Shown piece after piece: positions 1-5,538 of a stretch of DNA of 16,839 bases; the stretch's first letter is position 1; each line of letters starts with the position of its first letter. Location of the stretch: assembly GCA_000432335.1 (NCBI GenBank), contig HF995401.1, positions 32,564 to 49,402 on the forward strand. The letters are read 5' to 3'. A program made the position numbers and the translations under genes. Origin of the DNA: Firmicutes bacterium CAG:646 (GTDB lineage Bacteria; Bacillota; Clostridia; Lachnospirales; Lachnospiraceae). Under the pieces are notes generated by a model, which saw nothing but the letters and a program-made list of their open reading frames with translations, was not told the DNA's origin and ran no database searches.

Positions 1-18
1 CTGATCCTGTTTACTCAT
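1..18 (-). CDS. Start of a third cassette gene, cut by the left edge (possibly DUF3791-type)
   Basis: Only six codons are visible (Met-Ser-Lys-Gln-Asp-Gln). The ATG lies one base past the TAA of the DUF3990-type gene. An AGGTGG ribosome site sits about nine bases upstream, inside the last codons of that gene. The tight spacing suggests translation coupled to the two genes before it. Small DUF3791-type proteins often begin Met-Ser-Lys and flank DUF3990 genes, so a second DUF3791-type protein is the best guess. Six residues cannot prove it. Confidence 0.4.
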
Positions 19-19
19 A

Positions 20-523
20 TTACCTATCCACCTTTCGCAAAAGTTTAATACTCTTTTCCGTATGAAAAGAATACTGTGAAGAAGTTTTCTTATATATCAT
101 TCCTTTTAACAATGTATCAAAATCAATTATTTCGTTTTCATACTGGCGAAACAATAACGCCATATTATCATCCGCCACTGGTCCAATAACAATATCATAT
201 TTATTATCTTGATTACATAGCGGATCTTTAACATTTTCAAATGACCGTTTTCTGTTATTCATTACAAAGGTTGCCCATTCTTCCGTTGTATGTAAACCAA
301 AATCTTTAATTTTAATATCTGATATCACTTTAAAATCATCTTGTATTTCAAAGACATTAACAAATGGATTGCCCCCGTAAATTCTCGATACCCTTATTGC
401 CATTTTTTTCGCTTGCTCTTCAATATCTGTCAAATAGAACCCTTTCCCAAAATCTTTATAAGGTCTACATACTGCTAAATTTATATTATCGATTACAATA
501 TTACTCCCATGATATAATCTCAT
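20..523 (-). CDS. DUF3990-type protein, putative ADP-ribosyltransferase-fold effector
   Basis: The 167-residue protein starts with Leu-Tyr-His-Gly-Ser (His5), has Gly-Lys-Gly-Phe-Tyr-Leu-Thr around Tyr30, Tyr-Asp-Ile-Val-Ile-Gly-Pro-Val-Ala-Asp-Asp near 109-119, and Gln-Tyr-Ser-Phe-His-Thr-Glu-Lys at 150-157. This is the DUF3990 layout. The order of His in an HGS motif, Tyr in a GxGFY motif and a late Gln/Glu recalls the H-Y-[E/Q] triad of ADP-ribosyltransferases such as PARPs. Gln150 is the likelier third residue, Glu156 an alternative. There is no signal peptide or membrane segment, so it should act in the cytoplasm. The start at 523 was chosen over an in-frame ATG 24 bases upstream because it forms an ATGA overlap with the preceding gene, has a GGGGGA ribosome site and gives the family's usual first residues. 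Enzymatic activity, target and toxicity are inference. No experimentally known function is recalled for this protein. Confidence 0.8.
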   Translation of the reverse strand: MRLYHGSNIVIDNINLAVCRPYKDFGKGFYLTDIEEQAKKMAIRVSRIYGGNPFVNVFEIQDDFKVISDIKIKDFGLHTTEEWATFVMNNRKRSFENVKDPLCNQDNKYDIVIGPVADDNMALLFRQYENEIIDFDTLLKGMIYKKTSSQYSFHTEKSIKLLRKVDR

Positions 524-738
524 AGTATTCCCCCATTTTTCCGACATAATATTCCCAAATCTTCTACTATTGTCTCAAAATCCAGTGTATGTTCCACCTC
601 ATAGTTTTCCTTTATAAAATCAATACCTTTAAACCTAAAAAGATAACGAAATGATTCCTGTATGCCAATATTATGTTGTCGAGCAAACTCATTTACACAT
701 GCAACCGTAAAACCAATCTTTTTTTTCTGCTCTCTCAT
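520..738 (-). CDS. DUF3791-type small protein, possible partner of the DUF3990 protein
   Basis: A 72-residue acidic protein with no membrane segment. It looks helical: a short helix ends in Cys-Val-Asn-Glu-Phe-Ala, a central stretch Tyr-Leu-Phe-Arg-Phe-Lys-Gly-Ile-Asp-Phe-Ile follows, then an Asn-Tyr-Glu-Val-Glu-His-Thr motif and a C-terminal Ile-Val-Glu-Asp-Leu segment. That pattern (cell-interior helix, 'Y-E-x-x-H-T', 'I-x-E-D-[IL]') fits the DUF3791 family, which is regularly found next to DUF3990 genes. The ATG has a strong GGGAGG site seven bases upstream. The stop TGA overlaps the ATG of the DUF3990 gene, so the two are translationally coupled. By analogy with toxin-antitoxin pairs it could bind, neutralise or guide the ART-like protein; that role is inference. 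Confidence 0.75.
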   Translation of the reverse strand: MREQKKKIGFTVACVNEFARQHNIGIQESFRYLFRFKGIDFIKENYEVEHTLDFETIVEDLGILCRKNGGIL

Positions 739-793
739 TTAATCCCTCCCCATTTCTTCCTACATTTCTTTACTACCCTTTAACTTATGTTGG

Positions 794-822
794 ATTACAG
801 CGTAAGCCATTCTTATTTTCAA
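794..822 (-). promoter_or_regulatory. Promoter of the DUF3791-DUF3990 cassette
   Basis: On the minus strand TTGAAA (817-822) is followed after exactly 17 bases by TGTAAT (794-799). Each hexamer matches five of six consensus bases. It lies in the 149-bp gap between the end of hsdS and the first cassette gene, about 55 bases before the start codon, so the cassette can be expressed independently of hsdM-hsdS. A second, weaker TTGAAA lies further upstream. No convincing intrinsic terminator separates hsdS from this promoter. Confidence 0.65.
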
Positions 823-887
823 ATATTTATTTTTTGTGTTTCTTATTTTTCAATCTCTTATTTTTTAATCAAAATTTTATTGATTGC

Positions 888-2084
888 TCATATAAACATA
901 TTCTGTAACATATATTTCTTAATTTTCTGTAATTCTTCACACTTCCGCTGGTGAAGGGTGATAAGGTGGTCAAGATTCTTGAGATAACTACCAATTGTAT
1001 TTTGTTCTTTATTTGATGGCAGTTGTATTTCTGCATTTTTAATGCTTTTTGAATTAAGAGATTCGAAAGTAGATCCTGTTGAATCTTTCTTCCAGTAACC
1101 TTCCTTGTCCATCTTTACCAGTAATTGATAGATAAATTCATTACCTTTAATTGCTGCGACACCTCGTCCAATTACCGCATTATAAGCGGTTTTTCCCATT
1201 GCTCCAGCAGGTGCTCGCACACTCATAATTAAATCTCCGACATCCGCTTGCTTCGTTATTTGTGTTGTCCAAACTCTTGGTTTTACCCAACCATTTTCTA
1301 AATCTGCATTCCCTTGAACTAAAATATAATCACTTGGTACATCTGAATATGTGCTTCCATCAGGGGATTGCCCCATTGTTATCTGAACAACATCCCCCAA
1401 CTTACGCTGTTCCCAATCGTTTTTAAAACCATCAAATCGAATTTCTGGAACTTTTTTCCCACTTTGAGGAAACATTTTTTGTAACATGTATTTTTTTAAT
1501 TTTTTTACTTGTTCACACTTCCGCTGGTGAAGGGTGATGAGCGCTTCTAGCTCTGTAAAATATTTTCCAATCTTTTTTTGTTCTCCTATATCTTGTGGTA
1601 TCATCAGCTTTGTTTCAAAGAAATCCGTTGGCGAAATATTTAAAAGTCCATGATTTCTTGCACCCTCAGCAGCAATCTCGTGAATACCCTTATGCCACAG
1701 ATTTGTACTGTAGTAAGATACTAAAAAATTAGAATCCACAAGATTTTCTCCTTTTATTCCAAATACGATATAAAGCGTTGATAATACACCATTTTCATAT
1801 CGATCCAGCCTTTTAATAGCTCCCCAAGGTGCATCTGTTGACGTACTTTTATTATAAGCAAATTCTCCATTCGCAATCAGATAATAACCGCTGACATCTT
1901 TACTTGCTACTCGCTTATCAAAGAATTCATTTTGATCAATGAGACCATACTGAGCAGAAATTGTAAGTGGCAGTTCTGATACTAAATCTTGATTTTTTCT
2001 TGTCACACGTTCAACCAGTTCCCCTAACTTACGCTGTTCCCAATCGTTTGTATACCCTTTAAACCTAATTCTCGGTTTATTCAT
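888..2084 (-). CDS. hsdS: Type I restriction-modification specificity subunit HsdS
   Basis: A 398-residue subunit that would choose the bipartite DNA target for the HsdM methylase and the HsdR nuclease. It has the standard two-half design. Target-recognition domain 1 (about 15-175) starts after Asn-Asp-Trp-Glu-Gln-Arg-Lys-Leu-Gly and ends in a helical spacer, Leu-His-Gln-Arg-Lys-Cys-Glu-Gln...Tyr-Met-Leu-Gln-Lys-Met-Phe (about 186-206). Domain 2 (about 232-370) repeats the same opening and ends in an almost identical spacer at the C-terminus. The DNA is also repeated: 24 bp at 1399-1422 and 2026-2049, 27 bp at 936-962 and 1512-1538. The ATG lies four bases after the hsdM stop, with its GGAGG site inside the end of hsdM. 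Length is normal and no frameshift is seen. The recognised sequence cannot be read from the protein. Confidence 0.95.
   Translation of the reverse strand: MNKPRIRFKGYTNDWEQRKLGELVERVTRKNQDLVSELPLTISAQYGLIDQNEFFDKRVASKDVSGYYLIANGEFAYNKSTSTDAPWGAIKRLDRYENGVLSTLYIVFGIKGENLVDSNFLVSYYSTNLWHKGIHEIAAEGARNHGLLNISPTDFFETKLMIPQDIGEQKKIGKYFTELEALITLHQRKCEQVKKLKKYMLQKMFPQSGKKVPEIRFDGFKNDWEQRKLGDVVQITMGQSPDGSTYSDVPSDYILVQGNADLENGWVKPRVWTTQITKQADVGDLIMSVRAPAGAMGKTAYNAVIGRGVAAIKGNEFIYQLLVKMDKEGYWKKDSTGSTFESLNSKSIKNAEIQLPSNKEQNTIGSYLKNLDHLITLHQRKCEELQKIKKYMLQNMFI
936..962 (-). repeat. hsdS: hsdS internal direct repeat, spacer-helix copy 2
   Basis: These 27 bases are identical to 1512-1538, and the flanks stay similar because both encode the Leu-Ile-Thr-Leu-His-Gln-Arg-Lys-Cys-Glu spacer helix. 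The copy follows the second target-recognition domain. Near-perfect DNA identity, not just protein similarity, makes it a possible recombination site. Confidence 0.9.
1399..1422 (-). repeat. hsdS: hsdS internal direct repeat, copy before recognition domain 2
   Basis: These 24 bases are identical to 2026-2049 and encode the Asn-Asp-Trp-Glu-Gln-Arg-Lys-Leu opening of the second target-recognition domain. With the spacer repeats, each recognition domain is framed by the same two sequences. Confidence 0.9.
1512..1538 (-). repeat. hsdS: hsdS internal direct repeat, spacer-helix copy 1
   Basis: Partner of 936-962, identical over 27 bases. It lies at the end of the first target-recognition domain, 576 bp from its partner. 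Confidence 0.9.
2026..2049 (-). repeat. hsdS: hsdS internal direct repeat, copy before recognition domain 1
   Basis: Partner of 1399-1422, identical over 24 bases and 627 bp away. It lies close to the hsdS start codon and encodes the opening of recognition domain 1. Confidence 0.9.
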
Positions 2085-2088
2085 CCCA

Positions 2089-3687
2089 TCACTCCTCCAT
2101 CATTCCAATCAACGTATTTATAGATGCTATTATATTTTGATCAGAGGATGTTAAATCTTTCAAACATTTCAATACTTCTTTTTGAGTCTGCATAATCTCT
2201 TCATCAGTCTGTTTCATTTCTACCAAAAGAGAGTTTATATCAATCTCTTCTTCTTTTTCAAAATTGTCTACATATCTTGGAATATTAAGGTTGAAATCAT
2301 TTTTTTCTATATCTTCAAAACTTGCAAGATATGCCTCTTTTTCCACCGTTTCCCGTCTATGATACAGAGCAATGACTGTTTCTATATGTTCGTCTGTCAT
2401 AGCATTTTGTTTCTTTCCCTTTTCAAATTTTTTCGATGCATCAATAAACAAAACGTCTCTTCCTTCTCTGTGTTTCTTTAACACTAAAATACAGGTAGGG
2501 ATGGATGTATTATAAAACAAATTTGCTGGTAAACCAATAACTGCGTAAATGTTTCCGGAACGCAATAATTTTTCTCTTATTTTTCCTTCTGCGGCTCCCC
2601 GAAACAAAACTCCATGTGGTAATACGATTGCCATTGTTCCGCTATTTTTCAAATGATACAACCCATGCAGTAAAAAAGCATAATCCGCTTTAGACTTCGG
2701 CGCCAATATTCCATAATCACTAAATCGTTCATCTTGTAAAAATCCTGTGGTCGCACTCCATTTTGCCGAATACGGCGGATTCATAAGAACCATATCAAAA
2801 TCTGTTTCTTCACCTGTCGGCCAATCACTATCCAGCGTATCACCATTTCTTAATTTCTGATTTTCTGGCGCAATTCCGTGTAAGAACATATTCATTCGTG
2901 CCAGATTATAGGTTGATGTCATTAATTCCTGACCATAGTATTTTATATTCATTGCTTTTGTTGAATATTTCTTAGCGTTAAGCAAAAGGGAACCCGACCC
3001 CATACACGGATCATATACAGATAATCCCATTTTATCTTCTTTACCTGAAATCGCAATTCTTGTCAAAATCTTTGAAACAGCCTGCGGTGTATAAAACTCA
3101 CCAGCTTTTTTTCCTGTCTCAGATGCAAATTGACCTATTAAATACTCATATGCATTCCCCAAAACATCTGCATCTGTATTCAACAAATCAGCTTTATTAA
3201 TTTCCTGTAACAAGTTAGCGATTGTGTCACTCTGTTTTTGATCTCCAGTTCCCAGACGATTAGAATATAAATCAATATCTGTAAATAAATCAACAAACAA
3301 AGGATCACTCTGTTCAATATTATTAAATGCTTTTTGCAATTGTTCCCGATTAAAAGAATTATTTCGTGCTGCTTCGGCAAAACTGGTGTATGTCAGTTCC
3401 GGTTCTATCACATAATGGTACGTTGATTTTATTTCCTCTTTTAGTTCTTCTACACTTTCATCTTCCAACGCTTCTATATATGCATCCAGAGCAATTTTCA
3501 GCGACTCAGGTTTCTCATCATAAAGCAAATCATAAACTTTAATCAAAAAAGAATCCGACAAATACTTATAAAAAACAATCCCCAACAGATAGTCTTTATA
3601 TTCATTAGCATCCATTTTTGAACGCAAAATGTCTGCACCACTCCACAATACACTAATCAAATCCTTACTGTTTTCCAATACAGCCAT
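2089..3687 (-). CDS. hsdM: Type I restriction-modification methyltransferase subunit HsdM
   Basis: A 532-residue DNA adenine-N6 methyltransferase. With HsdS it would modify the host target; with HsdR it would restrict unmodified DNA. The N-terminal helical HsdM domain (about 8-150, opening Leu-Trp-Ser-Gly-Ala-Asp-Ile-Leu-Arg) is followed by Gly-Glu-Phe-Tyr-Thr-Pro (196-201). The AdoMet motif Asp-Pro-Cys-Met-Gly-Ser-Gly-Ser (226-233) and the catalytic Asn-Pro-Pro-Tyr (303-306) come next. The C-terminal tail (about 485-532) is helical and probably contacts HsdS. Length matches the family and all key motifs are intact. The start is supported by GGAGG about ten bases upstream. It is the first gene of the restriction operon, followed after four bases by hsdS. 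No hsdR is found in the 630 bp upstream or in the window downstream. Confidence 0.96.
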   Translation of the reverse strand: MAVLENSKDLISVLWSGADILRSKMDANEYKDYLLGIVFYKYLSDSFLIKVYDLLYDEKPESLKIALDAYIEALEDESVEELKEEIKSTYHYVIEPELTYTSFAEAARNNSFNREQLQKAFNNIEQSDPLFVDLFTDIDLYSNRLGTGDQKQSDTIANLLQEINKADLLNTDADVLGNAYEYLIGQFASETGKKAGEFYTPQAVSKILTRIAISGKEDKMGLSVYDPCMGSGSLLLNAKKYSTKAMNIKYYGQELMTSTYNLARMNMFLHGIAPENQKLRNGDTLDSDWPTGEETDFDMVLMNPPYSAKWSATTGFLQDERFSDYGILAPKSKADYAFLLHGLYHLKNSGTMAIVLPHGVLFRGAAEGKIREKLLRSGNIYAVIGLPANLFYNTSIPTCILVLKKHREGRDVLFIDASKKFEKGKKQNAMTDEHIETVIALYHRRETVEKEAYLASFEDIEKNDFNLNIPRYVDNFEKEEEIDINSLLVEMKQTDEEIMQTQKEVLKCLKDLTSSDQNIIASINTLIGMMEE

Positions 3688-3725
3688 ACTTCCGTATCCT
3701 CCATCTTCTTTCTAACCTTACTGAA

Positions 3726-3731
3726 AGTATA
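3726..3731 (-). promoter_or_regulatory. Possible -10 element for hsdM-hsdS
   Basis: TATACT on the minus strand, about 40 bases before the hsdM ATG. No good -35 lies 16-18 bases further upstream (the best 17-spaced hexamer, TGGTGC, is poor). The promoter may be weak or need an activator. Confidence 0.35.
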
Positions 3732-3882
3732 CCATAATCTTCTGTACCGCACCACCTCTTTGCTATTTTCCTTCATGTTATTTCTTGCTCCATTACTGTT
3801 CACAGCAACGATGGTGATTTGTGCTGATAGCGGTGAGAACGTATACTTTTTGGAAATCTTGAAGAAGTGTCACCATTTCCTA

Positions 3883-3898
3883 TGTTGCTTTTGCAACA
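3883..3898. repeat. Small hairpin TGTTGC-TTTT-GCAACA
   Basis: A perfect 6-bp inverted repeat with a four-base loop, inside the left arm of the larger nested repeat. It has no counterpart in the right arm, so it may be an independent structure or chance. Confidence 0.4.
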
Positions 3899-3948
3899 AT
3901 ATCTTTGAAAAATAGAATAATTCCTTTGAGAAATATTACGAAATTACA

Positions 3949-4005
3949 GATTTTAAAAAATGTCACCATTTTTTCAAAGGAAAAGTGGTGACATTTTTTG
4001 AAATC
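3949..4005. repeat. Long near-perfect hairpin, 27 pairs with a 3-base loop
   Basis: The core is a perfect 14-bp inverted repeat (3955-3968 with 3986-3999) containing AAAAAATGTCACCA. Allowing G-U pairs, pairing goes on inward to C3975-G3979 with an AAA loop and outward to 3949/4005. That gives 27 consecutive pairs, three of them G-U on the plus-strand RNA. The A-run on one side and T-run on the other make it symmetrical like a two-way terminator, but no gene ends close to it and the stem is AT-rich. Confidence 0.8.
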
Positions 4006-4130
4006 GGGCAAAAAGTATCTTTTTAATGGCAAAATAAAGTATTTCCAGAGATAAACCACCCGAATTTCACTGAAAATTGGTGACACTTTTTAACAAATGG
4101 CAAAGATGTATATGCCAAAACCCCAAATAT

Positions 4131-4170
4131 ACAAAAAAAGAAACACTTCCCATCTCCAAAAAGTGTTTCT
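4131..4170 (-). terminator. Rho-independent terminator downstream of the carboxypeptidase gene
   Basis: On the minus strand AGAAACACTT (rc of 4161-4170) and AAGTGTTTCT (rc of 4139-4148) form a perfect 10-bp stem around a 12-base loop. A run of seven T (4133-4139, one of which also closes the stem) follows at once. It lies about 145 bases past the carboxypeptidase stop. No T-run follows on the plus strand, so it works in one direction only. Confidence 0.65.
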
Positions 4171-4316
4171 ATCTATATCGAACTTGTTAGTATAATATGT
4201 TCTCTGTTTTGATGTACTTATCTTATCACAGGGGTATTAAGAATTTCTTCGGCTTTTTCTTACGTTTCTCTAAAGATTGTAGCCTTTTTCTTTATTTCTG
4301 CCCTCAAAAAGGTTTT

Positions 4317-5393
4317 TTAAGCTGCCGGTTGTGCCGCCGGCGCTGTCTGACCGGTTTCTCCCCCGATCTGGTTATACACTTGAATCGCATCCAGAATATG
4401 GTACGGCTCCGTGGACGGAGATCCCTGCGCACCCGCAGTCACAAGAATGTATTCTTTATCGTTGATCACTGCCAGACTGGCAAGGCACTGTCCTGCGTCA
4501 CTGGTATATCCTGTCTTGCCGCCTTCGATCTCTCCCCCGTTTACTGCGGATGTTTCCATTTTCTTAAACATGGTGCTAAGGAAATGTAACCCTTCGGGAT
4601 TGCCGGCAGTAGGGCTTGTAGTATATTCGTGAGCCGTATAAATCGCGCGGAAAGTTTCATTTTGCAATGCATACGTTAAAAGCTTTGTAAGATCCCGCAC
4701 CGTGGTATAGTGTTCCGGATCATGCAGTCCCGTAGAGGTAACAAAATGCGTATTTTCCATCCCAAGCTCCGCCGCTTTCTCATTCATTTTTCCCACAAAA
4801 GCTTCCTCGGAACCGAACAGATACTCTGCCAGTCCCACACAGCATTCCGCTCCGGAAGGAAGCATCACACCATACAGAATATCAATAGCTTTCACCTGAT
4901 CTCCCGGAGCAAATCCCGCCATGGAAGCCCCTTCCAGATATAAGCGATCATACATGCTCCGATCGATGGTAATCATCTGATTCAGATCACTGATATTTTC
5001 CAGACCAATGATAGCAGTCATAATTTTTGTCATAGACGCCGGATATATTCTGGTGTCTGCCTCTTTTTCCGCAACCACCTGACCATCCAAAAGCCGAACA
5101 AGTATCGCCGCTTTACTGTCTATACCGCTAAGATCAACGGTCGGCGCAGGCTCCGGTGTTGCCGTTGGTGTAGGCGTAAGTGTATTTTTCACTGTATCCT
5201 GCACCTGTTCTTCCGTCCGCTTTCCATTTTCCTTCTCCTCCGGCTTCTCTTTTCCCTGTTTTTTGTTCAACAGGAATAAAATTCCCGAAAAAATCAACCC
5301 CACAAGCAGAAAGCCCACAAGAAACATCACAATCCTTCTGTTCCTCTCACGTCTCCGCCGCAGCTGTCTTTTTGTCAGTTTCTTTTCACTCAT
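4317..5393 (-). CDS. D-alanyl-D-alanine carboxypeptidase, peptidase S11 family (penicillin-binding protein)
   Basis: A 358-residue enzyme that would trim the terminal D-Ala from peptidoglycan stem peptides outside the membrane. A basic N-terminus (1-20) precedes one membrane helix (about 21-42), a Pro/Thr-rich linker (about 45-87, Thr-Pro-Thr-Pro-Thr-Ala-Thr-Pro) and the serine protease domain. The active-site Ser-Met-Thr-Lys is at 120-123 and Lys-Thr-Gly at 293-295. The second motif, usually Ser-x-Asn, reads Ser-Gly-Ala (180-182). An in-frame ATG at 5489 was rejected because it lies in the -35 element of a good promoter. The ATG at 5393 has AGAGGGA upstream and makes the protein start with the typical charged segment. 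It is a single-gene unit with its own promoter and terminator. The C-terminus is short and Ala/Pro-rich, without the amphipathic anchor helix of PBP5, which fits anchoring by the N-terminal helix instead. Confidence 0.92.
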   Translation of the reverse strand: MSEKKLTKRQLRRRRERNRRIVMFLVGFLLVGLIFSGILFLLNKKQGKEKPEEKENGKRTEEQVQDTVKNTLTPTPTATPEPAPTVDLSGIDSKAAILVRLLDGQVVAEKEADTRIYPASMTKIMTAIIGLENISDLNQMITIDRSMYDRLYLEGASMAGFAPGDQVKAIDILYGVMLPSGAECCVGLAEYLFGSEEAFVGKMNEKAAELGMENTHFVTSTGLHDPEHYTTVRDLTKLLTYALQNETFRAIYTAHEYTTSPTAGNPEGLHFLSTMFKKMETSAVNGGEIEGGKTGYTSDAGQCLASLAVINDKEYILVTAGAQGSPSTEPYHILDAIQVYNQIGGETGQTAPAAQPAA

Positions 5394-5461
5394 TTCTTTC
5401 CCTCTTCTATCCATACAACGTGTTTCTGATACAAAAGCGATAAATCGCAAATTCGCTATTG

Positions 5462-5489
5462 ATTCTACCACGTTCTGTACAGATGTCAA
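5462..5489 (-). promoter_or_regulatory. Promoter of the D-Ala-D-Ala carboxypeptidase gene
   Basis: A perfect TTGACA (5484-5489) and TAGAAT (5462-5467, five of six consensus bases) are separated by 16 bases on the minus strand. They lie about 70 bases before the chosen ATG at 5393, and their position rules out the longer open frame as the true gene. Confidence 0.75.
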
Positions 5490-5500
5490 TGTACCCTAAG

Positions 5501-5534
5501 GAAAAAAACAGGAACCTTAAGAAAGGTTTAAGGA
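5501..5534 (-). terminator. Weak rho-independent terminator after the permease gene
   Basis: On the minus strand AACCTT-TCTT-AAGGTT (5513-5528) forms a six-bp stem, followed by CCTG and seven T (5502-5508). An alternative stem CCTTAA/TTAAGG overlaps it. It begins about ten bases after the permease stop. The short AT-rich stem suggests leaky termination. Confidence 0.5.
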
Positions 5535-5538
5535 AAAT

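Larger units (their letters stand above)
3868..4085. repeat. Nested inverted repeat with four TGTCACCA motifs
   Basis: TGTCACCA occurs at 3868-3875 and 3961-3968; its reverse complement occurs at 3986-3993 and 4078-4085. The two outer-to-inner distances are 93 and 92 bases, so the block is symmetrical about 3977. The outer pair is extended to AAGTGTCACCA (11 bp). The sequence between outer and inner motifs is only loosely alike in the two arms. This could be a diverged palindromic mobile element (MITE-like), a dispersed intergenic repeat, or a structured RNA region. Copies elsewhere in the genome cannot be seen from here. Confidence 0.65.
3688..4316. other. Gene-free AT-rich interval of about 630 bp holding palindromic repeats
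   Basis: No credible gene lies between hsdM and the carboxypeptidase gene. The hsdM-proximal part (3688-3860) holds a possible -10 element. The middle (3861-4095) is built from four TGTCACCA motifs in nested inverted order. The part near 4139-4170 holds the carboxypeptidase terminator. In 4171-4316 nothing recognisable was seen. A 68-codon open frame through the repeats (3880-4086, minus) reads as low-complexity Phe/Lys/His-rich sequence and is treated as a product of the repeats. Confidence 0.7.

Noticed and set aside
870..888. AATCAA...TTGATT inverted repeat just after hsdS as a terminator
   Set aside because: On the transcribed strand it is followed by A, not T, and the stem is only six AT-rich pairs.
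936..1538. CRISPR-like repeats in hsdS
   Set aside because: Only two copies of each repeat exist, hundreds of bases apart and inside a coding frame.
3688..3863. A minus-strand open frame that runs from the repeat block into the start of hsdM in another frame
   Set aside because: It has no recognisable domain or good start and overlaps the hsdM ribosome site; it could be a remnant of something older but cannot be supported.
3880..4086. A 68-codon minus-strand open frame through the palindromic block
   Set aside because: It has no ribosome site, is low-complexity (Phe, Lys, His, Ile) and is fully explained by the inverted repeats.
4197..4589. Plus-strand open frame of 130 codons overlapping the carboxypeptidase gene
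   Set aside because: Its sequence is a shadow of the antisense gene, with Cys/Arg-rich runs and no family resemblance.
5394..5489. Longer N-terminus (32 more residues) for the carboxypeptidase
   Set aside because: The upstream ATG overlaps the -35 hexamer of the best promoter and has no ribosome site; the extra residues look like untranslated leader.
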